This document shows positions 34,941 to 43,639 of a DNA stretch of 64,000 bases, piece by piece (position 1 is the first letter of the stretch; each line of letters opens with the position of its first letter). Position numbers and translations under genes: made by a program. The stretch is from Kerstersia sp052103615. Lineage in GTDB: Bacteria; Pseudomonadota; Gammaproteobacteria; Burkholderiales; Burkholderiaceae_B. The notes under the pieces were generated by a model that saw only the letters and a list, made by a program, of their open reading frames with translations, was not told the origin of the DNA and did not search any database. The stretch is from contig NZ_JBQEKA010000004.1 in NCBI RefSeq assembly GCF_052103615.1, positions 1 through 64,000 on the forward strand, read 5' to 3'.

Positions 34941-35396
34941 CTAGGCCGTTCCTTCACCGGCGACTGCCTCCTGGGGCAGCACATAAGCCTGCATGGCCTG
35001 CCGGATGGCCTCGGGGATCTGGATCGCCTTATGGGTCACCAGCGAGGTCGTCACGATGACCTGATTGACCTGCATGCGCAGCACGCCATCCGTGCCAACA
35101 CAGCGTAGCACCAAACGCAGCGAACGGCTGCCCAGGTGTTCCACCGCCAGACTCAGCACGACATCGTCGCCCATGCGGCTGATCGCCTTGAAATCGGCAT
35201 CCAGATGCACGGTCGGCATGCCGACATGCTGCTTGCCTATCATGTCGTGAAAACCGCCGGTCGTGATGGCGTCCACCCAGGCTTCGAGCAGATCATTGAA
35301 CATCACGAAATACTGCGGGTAAAACACGATGCCCGCCGGGTCGCACTCGGAGAACCGGATGCGGTGCGGGCGCTGGAATACAGTTGTCTCAGTCAT
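34941..35396 (-). CDS. 4HBT-family acyl-CoA thioesterase
   Basis: This 151-residue hotdog-fold protein has the 4-hydroxybenzoyl-CoA thioesterase signature SECDPAGIVFYPQYF, with catalytic Asp19. The ATG at 35396 follows AGGTGG. It lies 38 bp after the MarR gene and ahead of the aryl-CoA monooxygenase, so it probably frees the hydroxylated aromatic acid (5-hydroxyanthranilate or gentisate) from CoA for ring cleavage. Confidence 0.87.
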   Translation of the reverse strand: MTETTVFQRPHRIRFSECDPAGIVFYPQYFVMFNDLLEAWVDAITTGGFHDMIGKQHVGMPTVHLDADFKAISRMGDDVVLSLAVEHLGSRSLRLVLRCVGTDGVLRMQVNQVIVTTSLVTHKAIQIPEAIRQAMQAYVLPQEAVAGEGTA

Positions 35397-35434
35397 CTGC
35401 CACCTGTCATGAAATTTGCGAAACCGGCCCAGGC

Positions 35435-35956
35435 CTACTGGCCGGCCGCCTGATTGACCAAGTGGACCCGCAAGGCGCCCAGATGCTGATGCAGCTGGCG
35501 AACCGCCTCGGGCTCCAGCCCGGAAAACATCTCGGTCACCCAACCCGCATGGGCCTTGGCCATGACCTCGAAACTGCTGCGTCCTTCGGGCGTCAGCCTC
35601 AGGATCCAGGCGCGCCGGTCTGTCGGGCTGCTGGCGCGCGACACCAGGCCTTCACGCGACAGCTCATCGGTCAGGCCGGTGATATTGCCGCCAGTCACCA
35701 TCAGATAGCGCGACAGCTCGCCCATCTTCAGGCCGTCCGGATAGCGGTACAGCTGCGCCATATAGTCAAAGCGCGCCAGGGAAATATCGAAATTCAGGCG
35801 CAGGCGGCGGCGGATCTCATCTTCCACCTGCTTGGTGCATGCCATCATGCGCAGCCAAAGCTTGAGGCTGGCGGGATCCTGCGAGCGCGCACGCCCTTCG
35901 TAACCCAGCTCCTGGGCTTCGTGCAGCAACGCGTGCGAACTATCCTTATGCTCCAT
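35435..35956 (-). CDS. MarR-family regulator, candidate auxin-responsive repressor (IadR-like)
   Basis: The 173-residue protein has a winged helix from about 55 to 125 (MGELSRYLMVTGGNITGLTD recognition region, SPTDRRAWILRLT wing). It sits in the middle of the auxin-type operons and is the best candidate to bind the five AT-rich boxes. The frame is open upstream to an ATG at 36223, but that extension is low-complexity and has no ribosome site; the ATG at 35956 has AGGAAG. Ligand specificity cannot be read here. Confidence 0.85.
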   Translation of the reverse strand: MEHKDSSHALLHEAQELGYEGRARSQDPASLKLWLRMMACTKQVEDEIRRRLRLNFDISLARFDYMAQLYRYPDGLKMGELSRYLMVTGGNITGLTDELSREGLVSRASSPTDRRAWILRLTPEGRSSFEVMAKAHAGWVTEMFSGLEPEAVRQLHQHLGALRVHLVNQAAGQ

Positions 35957-36236
35957 GCTGATGTCTTCCTGCTTTTTGGCTATCCGTCCCTGGCGCCGGG
36001 CCGGCCCGGCTTTGGGCCTGGCCGCCTGAGGCTGCCTGGACGCCAGCAATATGCCTTGATGCGCATGCTGCTGGGGTAATGTAGGTTCAGTGGACGCCGC
36101 CGGGCCAAAGGCCGGCAATTCGCCACCGCGACGTTGAGGAGCCGCAGGCTCCTGCTGAGCACTGCCTGGCTTGAATCCGCCCGCAATGGCGGGCATAAGG
36201 CTTCGGCGTGTGGTCATAGTCATTCTACATTAATTA

Positions 36237-36256
36237 CTTGATAGGTAAACAATTCA
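36237..36256. promoter_or_regulatory. AT-rich operator-like site upstream of the marR-thioesterase unit (regulon box 4)
   Basis: On the minus strand TGAATTGTTTACCTATCAAG matches 15 of 20 bases of boxes 1 and 3, the weakest of the set. It lies between the fused oxidoreductase beta gene and the MarR gene, 281 bp upstream of the chosen MarR start. Autoregulation of the repressor is the simplest reading. The rest of this 342-bp gap is GC-rich and holds only the open frame in front of MarR. Confidence 0.45.
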
Positions 36257-36298
36257 GAAGCACAAATACTTGATCTGGAGCAAGCGGTTTGAGCCTGC

Positions 36299-37831
36299 CT
36301 AGGCCAACGCAAAACGGCGCAATGCCGAATCCAGTTCGCGGCCATGTTCATCGGCCAGCGCCGCCTCGCGCAGACTGCGCAGGGTATCCGGCGCCAGCGC
36401 CTCGCGCTTGCTGGACACGGCTCCCATCAAGGTCTGGAAATTTTTCCAGCCGCGCACATGGGTATCGCCGTATCCCTTGACCAGACGCTGGCACTGCACC
36501 ACTTCCAGCGCCAGCGCCGGGTGCGCCGGCGCGAACACGGCCACATGGCCCAGCCATTCCTCAATGCGCTGCTGCTCCGTGGCGTAGCGCAGCGTGTTGC
36601 GGCGCCAGCGTTTGAACCCCGACAGCAGGTAAAGCGGCAGATAGCCCCGCACCGAACTGGTGCGCATGATGCGGCCTTCGCGGGTGAAACGGCGCACCAG
36701 CCAATTTCCCCAGGTAGGGCGCATCAGCCAGCGGCCCAAGGCCGCCACCGGCAGGATTTCGCTGATTTCCTCGACGCGTGGGTGCATGAACTCCTGAATC
36801 GCCAGGATTTGCTCGTCCTTGGCCCGCACCTCGCCGCGCACCCGCTGAAAACGCGTATCACGAGTTTTCAGCTCCGCCACGCGGATGGCATCTTCATAGG
36901 ACATCCAAAGCGCCAGATAGCGCGCGGCTTCACGCAGCAGCACGGCGTCATCCCGGCGGGCCGCATCGCGCACACGCACCAGGCGGTCCAGATACAAATC
37001 GGCATATGCCGCATCCTGGTAATCCACCAGACGGCGCACGCCCTCCAGGGCCAGATCACGCGCTTCGGCCGGAATGTCGCGCGCCAGGCGAGCCAGCAAT
37101 TGCTTGAGCACCGGATCCTTGGGCTCGCCCGCTGGCCGCACTGCCGTGCTCACGGCCGCGCCATCGGCAGCAGCCTGCCCGGCGGCATCGGATTGCGTCT
37201 TGCCCACCCGGTCAAACGCATAGCCAAACGCGCGCAAGCTGGGTTTGACGCCCACCCCGCCGCGTTCAATCGTGGCCTCGAACTGCTCCCGTGAAAATGG
37301 CAGCACGCCTGCCGAAGCCAGCGCGCCGAACAGCACGGCGCTGATGACACTGCCAGTTTCTTCGGCGGCCTGCTCCATATTGAAATGGATGAAGCGCCGC
37401 GACGCCTTGGTGGCATGGCGAATCAGCGCCTGATTATCCACCCGGCCATCGCCCATGGCTGATTTTTCAGCAATGGAATACACCCGGTGAGTGGATGCCA
37501 GCAAGGTGGTGCGATCCGGCGTGACCAGGCCGCGCTGCACGGCGCGCCCGGCCTCCATCAACTCCGACGCCAGCACCACATCCACATCCCCCGGCATGGG
37601 CATCAAGGCCAGCACCGGCTGCTTGCCATTCTTCTGCGCCTCGGCTTCGGGGAACAATTCGACGTAGTAGATGGTGGCGCCCGTCCGCTGTGCCACCCCG
37701 GGCACAGAGGTCGTCTGGGCAATATAGCCATTGTGCTCGCCCAGGCTGACGATCCAGTCGGCCAGCACGCCGCCGCCCTCGCCGCCCATGGCCAGAATGG
37801 CAATTTTGATCGGTTGAATGTTTGTCTTCAT
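36299..37831 (-). CDS. Indolepyruvate-oxidoreductase beta (gamma-domain) subunit with C-terminal DUF6537-type domain
   Basis: The protein has 510 residues. The first 190 or so form the 2-oxoacid oxidoreductase gamma domain (ILAMGGEGGGVLADWIV, TTSVPGVAQRTGAT); the rest is the long domain attached to proteobacterial IorB-like proteins. It pairs with the TPP subunit encoded 90 bp upstream. Such complexes oxidatively decarboxylate aryl 2-oxo acids to acyl-CoA. Here 2-aminophenylglyoxylate to anthraniloyl-CoA would join the isatin and aryl-CoA steps (inference). Confidence 0.85.
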   Translation of the reverse strand: MKTNIQPIKIAILAMGGEGGGVLADWIVSLGEHNGYIAQTTSVPGVAQRTGATIYYVELFPEAEAQKNGKQPVLALMPMPGDVDVVLASELMEAGRAVQRGLVTPDRTTLLASTHRVYSIAEKSAMGDGRVDNQALIRHATKASRRFIHFNMEQAAEETGSVISAVLFGALASAGVLPFSREQFEATIERGGVGVKPSLRAFGYAFDRVGKTQSDAAGQAAADGAAVSTAVRPAGEPKDPVLKQLLARLARDIPAEARDLALEGVRRLVDYQDAAYADLYLDRLVRVRDAARRDDAVLLREAARYLALWMSYEDAIRVAELKTRDTRFQRVRGEVRAKDEQILAIQEFMHPRVEEISEILPVAALGRWLMRPTWGNWLVRRFTREGRIMRTSSVRGYLPLYLLSGFKRWRRNTLRYATEQQRIEEWLGHVAVFAPAHPALALEVVQCQRLVKGYGDTHVRGWKNFQTLMGAVSSKREALAPDTLRSLREAALADEHGRELDSALRRFALA

Positions 37832-37921
37832 AGTCTTATCCTGCCGCGCGCCCGGGCAGCCCCCGGCACACCTTATTGTTCCTGCGCCAGCCCGGCAACT
37901 CTGCCAGGCTGGCCGCCCGCC

Positions 37922-40258
37922 TCAGAATGCCAGCCGTTCGCGGCGCTGCGCATCGCGGCGCTGCAACCAGCCAATCAGGCCTTCGCGCAAGGTCTGGCGG
38001 AACTTGTCCCAGCGCGTCGGGTTGGTGATGATCTGCGCCCGGTAGAACGAAGGGCACAGCACCGCGGCATGCGACACTTCACCGCACAGGCCGCAACCCA
38101 CGCAGCTATCCATCACGCGCGCCACCGGGTCGGTCCGCAAAGGATCGGGATTGGGGCGGATGCTCAGCGACGGGCAACCGGACAAACGGATGCAGGAGTG
38201 GTCGCCCGTGCAGGTATCCGGGTCCACGCCAAAGCGTTCACGCACCACACGTTCGCCTGCGGCCACGGCCTTGCGCACCTTGGGTTTCTCGCGGCGCTGC
38301 AGGTTCAGCATGCATTCGCTTTGCGCCACCAGCACTTTGGGGCCTTTCTCGGGCGTCGTCAGTGCCTCGCGCAATGTGGCCGTCATGGTTTTCAGGTCAT
38401 AGGTGCGCTTGACGGTACGCACCCATTCCGCGCCGACGCCGCGCACGGCCTTTTCGATCTCATGGCCGGTGCTGCGCGTGGCATTGAGCGCCTTGGAAGA
38501 CAGGATATCCTGCCCGCCAGTCGCTGAGGTATAGCTGTTGTCGATCACGATGGTCAGGTTATCGCTGCGGTTGAACACCGCATTGGCGACCCCGCTGACC
38601 AGTCCGTTATGCCAGAAGCCGCCATCGCCCATCACCGAAATGGCGCGCTTGCCCGCCTGGGTATTGAGCGCGGCTGCGCCCGCCCCCCCAAGGCCGTAAC
38701 CCATGGTGGTATTGCCCAGATTGAACGGCGGCAGGATAGAAAACAGATGGCAGCCGATATCCGCGCTGACGTGGTGGGGGCCCAGTTCCCGCTCGACCAG
38801 TTTCATGGCCGTGAAAATGGGCCGCTCCGGGCAGCCGGTACAGAAGCCTGGCGGCCGCGCATGCACATGCTGATCCAGCGTATCGGTTTCCGGCGCCTGC
38901 TCCATGGCGCTGGCCGCGCCCTGGCCTTGCTGGCTGCCCGCCGCCGCTTGCGCAATGGCCACGCTGGCCGCGACTGCGGCATGGCTTTCCGTCAGGTCTT
39001 CTTCGACCGCCAGTTCGGCGCGCTCCGCAACAGCGGTGCCGCCCCCCTGGCCGCCAGGCGCAGGGCGTTCACGCGACACTTGCTGGGCCACCAGCGGGAT
39101 CACTTTGCGCGGCACAGGCTGGGCTTCGATGCGGCCATAGCGCTCGAAGAAGCTGCGCATGCCCTTCACCATGGTGGCGGTGTTGTACTCGCCCGCCATA
39201 GGCAGCATGTCCTTGCCATGCAGGGCCGTGTCGCAGCCTTCCTGGCGCAGGATGGTCGCCATATTCTGTTCCAGGAAGTTGGGCTGGCCCTGCTCCAGCA
39301 GCAGCACCGCGCGCTTGCCCTGGCAGAACCGCAGCACTTCCTCGTCCACGACCGGATACACCACATTCATCACATACAGCGGAATGTCGGTCTGGCCATA
39401 GACATCGGCCAGGCCCAGCTTTTCCAGCGCGCGGATGGCCGTGTTGTAATCGCCGCCAGGCACAATAATGCCCAGCTCATCCTTGCCATCGGCAAGAAAC
39501 TCATTGAGGCCACGCTCCTGAATGAAGCGCACGGCATTGGGCCAGCGGTCACGGATTTTTTCCTGCTCATGCAGGAAGCTGGCGGGCGGCAGCACGATGC
39601 GGTTGACATCGCGCTCCGGATTTTCCAGCGCTTCCTTGAGCGTGAAACTGGCGCGCTTGTTGTCAGAGGCGACAAACTGGCCGTGCACATGACAGGCACG
39701 GATACGCAATTGCAGCATCACCGGCGTATTGCTGGCCTCGGAGAGATCGAAGCCGTCCTTGACGGCCTGCACAATACAGGGAAGACTGGGGCGCGGATCC
39801 AGCAGCCACATCTGCGACTTCATCGCAAAGGCATGACTGCGCTCCTGCATGATGGAGGAGCCTTCACCGTAATCTTCGCCGACAATGACCAGCGCCCCGC
39901 CCTTCACCCCGCCAGAGGCCAGGTTGGCCAGCGCATCCGACGCCACATTGGTTCCGACAGTTGCCTTGAAAGTCACGGCGCCGCGCAACGGATAATTCAC
40001 CGACGCGGCCAGCGTTGCGGCAGCGGTGGCTTCACTGGCGCTATTCTCGAAACGGATACCGTTTTCCTGCAGGATATCCTGGGCATCGGCCAGGACATCC
40101 ATCAGGTGCGAAATAGGCGCGCCCTGATAGCCGGCGACATAGGACACACCGGATTCCAGCAGCGCCTTGGTCACGGCCAGAATGCCTTCCCCGCTGAATA
40201 CCTCGCCCTCGCCCAGACGCAGTTTTTTGACTTCTTCGACAAATGACCTTTCCGCCAT
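37922..40258 (-). CDS. Indolepyruvate ferredoxin oxidoreductase alpha-type subunit (TPP and Fe-S)
   Basis: The protein has 778 residues. It has N-terminal pyrimidine-binding domains (VAGYQGAPISHLMDVL, GEDYGEGSSIMQERSHA), a TPP site GDGGFWHNGL with ...IVIDN, and a C-terminal ferredoxin part with CVGCGLCGEVSHAAVLC and a second Cys-rich cluster (CTGDHSC...SGC). It uses CoA and a low-potential acceptor. Length and order match IorA-like proteins of aromatic degraders. The ATG at 40258 follows GGGGAAC. Substrate by context: an aryl glyoxylate. Confidence 0.88.
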   Translation of the reverse strand: MAERSFVEEVKKLRLGEGEVFSGEGILAVTKALLESGVSYVAGYQGAPISHLMDVLADAQDILQENGIRFENSASEATAAATLAASVNYPLRGAVTFKATVGTNVASDALANLASGGVKGGALVIVGEDYGEGSSIMQERSHAFAMKSQMWLLDPRPSLPCIVQAVKDGFDLSEASNTPVMLQLRIRACHVHGQFVASDNKRASFTLKEALENPERDVNRIVLPPASFLHEQEKIRDRWPNAVRFIQERGLNEFLADGKDELGIIVPGGDYNTAIRALEKLGLADVYGQTDIPLYVMNVVYPVVDEEVLRFCQGKRAVLLLEQGQPNFLEQNMATILRQEGCDTALHGKDMLPMAGEYNTATMVKGMRSFFERYGRIEAQPVPRKVIPLVAQQVSRERPAPGGQGGGTAVAERAELAVEEDLTESHAAVAASVAIAQAAAGSQQGQGAASAMEQAPETDTLDQHVHARPPGFCTGCPERPIFTAMKLVERELGPHHVSADIGCHLFSILPPFNLGNTTMGYGLGGAGAAALNTQAGKRAISVMGDGGFWHNGLVSGVANAVFNRSDNLTIVIDNSYTSATGGQDILSSKALNATRSTGHEIEKAVRGVGAEWVRTVKRTYDLKTMTATLREALTTPEKGPKVLVAQSECMLNLQRREKPKVRKAVAAGERVVRERFGVDPDTCTGDHSCIRLSGCPSLSIRPNPDPLRTDPVARVMDSCVGCGLCGEVSHAAVLCPSFYRAQIITNPTRWDKFRQTLREGLIGWLQRRDAQRRERLAF

Positions 40259-40308
40259 GTCAGTTCCCCTGTGCGCTAGTCACACATGCATTTGCAATTA
40301 ATTCCACA

Positions 40309-40329
40309 TGAATATATTTATTTATGAAC
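40309..40329. promoter_or_regulatory. AT-rich operator in the divergent ior/marR gap (regulon box 5)
   Basis: TGAATATATTTATTTATGAAC differs from box 3 by one inserted base and two changes. It lies 51 bp upstream of the ior alpha ATG in the 324-bp divergent region, whose remaining part is GC-rich with no ORF. It could control both the ior pair and the divergent MarR gene. Confidence 0.55.
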
Positions 40330-40582
40330 TAATTTAAAATCATGGTTTTCCCTAGACGCAAGCCTCAGGGAAATCCTTCATTCAAGCGGGAAAGCCGCAG
40401 CAGGACTGGCTTTCAGGCAGACAGGGCAGTCTGGCCAAAAAACCGGCAGGCAGGAAAACCCCAATCGCCTGCCGCCCGGCACCCTGCCTTTACCGGGCGC
40501 CAAACGCAGCGCGCGGGGAAACAGTTATAGTCGTGCCAGCGCAATGACATGGATGCGACGCGGCATCCATCAAACCGACAAT

Positions 40583-41032
40583 ATGCCCGCAGAATCCACG
40601 CACACTTTCATCGACGACTACCTGCCCGCCTTATTGGCGCAGGCCAGCCAGCTGATCTCTACCGAATTTCATGAAGTCGTCCGGCGCCATAATCTCTCTG
40701 TCACGGAATGGCGGATTCTTTCCACCCTGCTGGGTGCCGGGGAAATCAGCATAGGCAATCTGGCGCAAGTCACGCTGACCAAACAGCCGACCGTCACCCG
40801 CCTGCTGGATCGCCTGGAAACCCTGGGCCATTTGCGCCGCATCGCCCATGAGTCCGACCGGCGTATTACCCTGGTCCGCATTACGGATACCGGCCAGGCC
40901 CTGATCGCCGACCTGGCCGTGCAAGCCAAACGCCACGAAGAAGAAGTGCTGGAACGCCTGGCGCCGCTGGACAGCGAAGCGCTCAAGGCGACCTTGCGCC
41001 GTGTGATCGCGGAATACCGCGAACCGATTTAA
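40583..41032 (+). CDS. MarR-family regulator divergent from the ior pair
   Basis: The protein has 149 residues from the ATG at 40583; upstream ATGs at 40544 and 40553 are in frame and none has a clear ribosome site. The winged helix (GNLAQVTLTKQPTVTRLLDRLE, ESDRRITLVRIT wing) is typical. It is the second MarR of the locus, and divergent placement suggests control of the ior genes. It converges with the FUSC gene, leaving 15 bp. Confidence 0.82.
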   Translation: MPAESTHTFIDDYLPALLAQASQLISTEFHEVVRRHNLSVTEWRILSTLLGAGEISIGNLAQVTLTKQPTVTRLLDRLETLGHLRRIAHESDRRITLVRITDTGQALIADLAVQAKRHEEEVLERLAPLDSEALKATLRRVIAEYREPI

Positions 41033-41047
41033 GCGCCTGGCGTTCTC

Positions 41048-43054
41048 TCAGGAGGCTCTGCCAGCCTGCCCTGGCCGGCCGCGCTGGCTGGCCGGCGGCA
41101 CTAGCGTCTGCGCCAGGGCCTGCGCGGCATCGCGCAGCAAAGCCGTGTCCACTCCCGGCGCGTCTGTCAGGCTGGCAGCGCAACGGCGCAGGGCCTGCAC
41201 CGCCCGCTCCGGCGCATCCTCAAGCCGCTGCAAACGGATCAGTGTCGCCGCCAGACGCCGCGCCGCCACGCGTGTCAGCCCCGGTGTCAGCAGCACCTCA
41301 TCCATATGCAGAATGGATGCGCCCAAGAGCATGGCCGCATAGCCTTGCTGAATCACGGCGTCCCGGCTGCGCCCCGACTTATCGGCCCAGCGCACCAACG
41401 CCAGCACACGATGGCTCAGGCGGATACGCCAGCCCGTACGGCGGCGCGACACCCCGCGCCGCGCTGCCATTTTCTGCAATTCCTGCGTCATGGCCGCGCT
41501 CAGCGCGCGCATGCGGCGCGCGCTATCTACTGGAAAGACCAGCGCAAACGCCAGCAGACCCAGCAAAGGCCCCAGCACCACGGCCAATCCCGTCTGCGCG
41601 GACAACAGCGCCACCGCCGCATCCGGGGCAGGCAGCGGCCAATCCGGCTGCAGCATCAACAGCAGCACCATGCTGAAATCAAACCCCAGCGGGCCTGCGC
41701 CCCGCCGATGGCCCATGAATAGCCCGCCCAGCAAGACAAATGGCAGCATTGAAAACACCAGCCCGGCCGCGCTATCCATGTGCGGCCACACCAGCCAGCG
41801 GCACACCAATGCCCCCAGCACGCCCAGCGACTGCCCCAGCACCACCAGGCGCAGCAAACGCACCGGGTTATCCGCCGTGGAAAAAATCGTGGTCATGATC
41901 GCCACGCCCAGCAGCATGAACGGGCCGGCCTCCCATTGGCTCCACTGCCAGGCCGCCCCGGCAAACAGAATGGCCAAGGCCGCCCTGGCCCCGGCCTCGC
42001 GGCCGCCGCGCCAATCCCGGTGCAAGGCCACATCCGCCTGCCGGCTGGCGCTGCCAGGCCAGCGCGCAGCCACCTGCACCGCAGCCATACCGCGCCGGCC
42101 CGCCGTGCTGACTTCCGCCTGGTCATAACGCTTGCAGGCCTGGGCCATGCCAGCCAGGGCATCCTGCAAAGCGCGTGACTGCGCCAGCCCAGCTGCACGG
42201 CTCAAGGCCACGCCTGCCTGGCGCGCGCTCCCGCCACTGGCCAGCACAGCCGCCGCATCCCGCACCGCCTGCCCAAACGCCGCGCTTTCCTCCCCTTGCG
42301 GCATACGCCGCATCCAGAGCAGCAACGCCACCTGCGCAGCCAATTGCCGGCGCAAGGCCCGCACCGCCGCCCTCGCCTTCAGCGATCCAGCCCCCTGGCC
42401 ATCGAGCGCTTCCTCCGCCGCCGCCATCTCTGTCAAGAGTTGCAGGCTGCGGCGGTGATCCGCCGTCTTGCCCGGCATCAAGGCCTGCGCCAGCAATTCC
42501 AGCACTTCCCTGCCCTGTTCACGCGCCTGCCGGGCCAACTGCCGGTAATTACTCTTGCGTGCAAAAAACCAGCCCAGCGCCAGAGCCACCAGCACGCCCA
42601 GCAAGACGGTCAGCAAGCGATCCAGGCCCACGGCAAAAGGATTGCCAGCCTGCCGGCTATGCAGCAAGGCCACCATGGCCGCCGAATAGCCCGCCAGCAT
42701 CGCGCCATAGGAGGCAAACCCGCGCACGACATTGCCCGCCCAGGCGCACAGCCCTATCCATAGCGCCAGCCCCAGAATCAATACCCAGGCCTGACCCTGG
42801 GCCGCTGCCAGCAAGCCGGTGCCAAACAAGGCGCCCAGTATCGTGCCCTGCACGCGGAACATGCTCTTTTCCAGCAGTTGCCCGCGCATGGGCTGCGACG
42901 CCGCCCACACTGTCATGCCCGACCACTGCGGATGTTCAAATCCGGCCAGCCAGGCCAGCACCACCGCGCAGCAGGCCGCCACGGCCGTGCGCAGCGTGAA
43001 GCCCAGGCGCGCGCGGTCAAACCCCCAACGGTCCAGACGCTCCGCCATGTTCAT
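41048..43054 (-). CDS. FUSC-family transporter (aromatic-acid/fusaric-acid efflux type)
   Basis: The 668-residue protein has two sets of about six membrane helices separated by cytoplasmic parts (about 180-330 and the C-terminal 170 residues), the YccS/FusC layout. EHPQWSGMTVWAASQPMRGQ near the start is typical. Relatives export fusaric acid or p-hydroxybenzoate. Its ATG overlaps the stop of the MarR gene by 4 nt (GGAGGGG site), so the pair forms a self-regulated efflux operon. Confidence 0.85.
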   Translation of the reverse strand: MNMAERLDRWGFDRARLGFTLRTAVAACCAVVLAWLAGFEHPQWSGMTVWAASQPMRGQLLEKSMFRVQGTILGALFGTGLLAAAQGQAWVLILGLALWIGLCAWAGNVVRGFASYGAMLAGYSAAMVALLHSRQAGNPFAVGLDRLLTVLLGVLVALALGWFFARKSNYRQLARQAREQGREVLELLAQALMPGKTADHRRSLQLLTEMAAAEEALDGQGAGSLKARAAVRALRRQLAAQVALLLWMRRMPQGEESAAFGQAVRDAAAVLASGGSARQAGVALSRAAGLAQSRALQDALAGMAQACKRYDQAEVSTAGRRGMAAVQVAARWPGSASRQADVALHRDWRGGREAGARAALAILFAGAAWQWSQWEAGPFMLLGVAIMTTIFSTADNPVRLLRLVVLGQSLGVLGALVCRWLVWPHMDSAAGLVFSMLPFVLLGGLFMGHRRGAGPLGFDFSMVLLLMLQPDWPLPAPDAAVALLSAQTGLAVVLGPLLGLLAFALVFPVDSARRMRALSAAMTQELQKMAARRGVSRRRTGWRIRLSHRVLALVRWADKSGRSRDAVIQQGYAAMLLGASILHMDEVLLTPGLTRVAARRLAATLIRLQRLEDAPERAVQALRRCAASLTDAPGVDTALLRDAAQALAQTLVPPASQRGRPGQAGRAS

Positions 43055-43512
43055 GCTTGCCCCTCCAGCTCGCGTTCGGCGCGCAAACGCTGGTCCAGCT
43101 GATCCAGCCTGGCAGTCAGTTGCTGCATGGTGCCGTCATCCCAGTCCGCCAGCATGCGCCCTTCCGCCTCTTCCAGCACCTGTTGAATACGCGCCACCAT
43201 GGCATGCCCCGCCGGGGTCAGATACAGCAGATTGGCGCGTCTGTCTGAAGGGTCCTGGCGGCGCTCTATCCACCCTTTGGCAGAGAGGATATCGAGCAGG
43301 CGCACCAGCGTAGAGGTATCTATTCCCACCCTGGCGGCCAGCTCTTTCTGGCTGATTCCGCCGCCGCTGCGGCCAATATGCACCAAAGGACTCCAGGTCG
43401 CATCCGACAAACCGACCTCCGCCAGGCTGGCATCCAGCGCGGCACGCCAGCGCCGCGCCACACCGACGAACAAACAACCGAAACGCTGACGCGGAGTTTC
43501 CTGATAAGGCAT
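43051..43512 (-). CDS. MarR-family repressor of the FUSC efflux operon
   Basis: The protein has 153 residues with a MarR winged helix (ISQKELAARVGIDTSTLVRLLD; DPSDRRANLLYLT wing). It is first in a two-gene operon with the FUSC transporter. A perfect 20-bp palindrome 18 bp upstream overlaps the likely -10, so negative autoregulation relieved by an aromatic acid is expected (family knowledge plus context). Confidence 0.87.
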   Translation of the reverse strand: MPYQETPRQRFGCLFVGVARRWRAALDASLAEVGLSDATWSPLVHIGRSGGGISQKELAARVGIDTSTLVRLLDILSAKGWIERRQDPSDRRANLLYLTPAGHAMVARIQQVLEEAEGRMLADWDDGTMQQLTARLDQLDQRLRAERELEGQA

Positions 43513-43529
43513 TTTCTATTTTGATCAAA

Positions 43530-43549
43530 ATAATTTGAATTCAAATTAT
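43530..43549. promoter_or_regulatory. Perfect palindromic operator of the marR-FUSC operon
   Basis: ATAATTTGAATTCAAATTAT is a perfect 20-bp palindrome, with a second one (TTTGATCAAA) at 43520-43529 abutting it. A TATAAT on the minus strand overlaps its upstream edge (43544-43549), so bound MarR would block the promoter. The leader to the ATG at 43512 is short and has no strong ribosome site. Confidence 0.7.
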
Positions 43550-43639
43550 ATAGGCAAGGCCATGCTGCGTGCATCACCGCGCTGCCGCACCCTCGCACCC
43601 TCGCACCACCGCACCCCGCACCATCGCACCACGCGGCCA

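Noticed and set aside
35957..36223. N-terminal extension of 89 residues on the MarR protein.
   Set aside because: Low-complexity Pro/Ala/Gln/Arg sequence, no ribosome site at 36223, and MarR proteins normally start near the chosen ATG.
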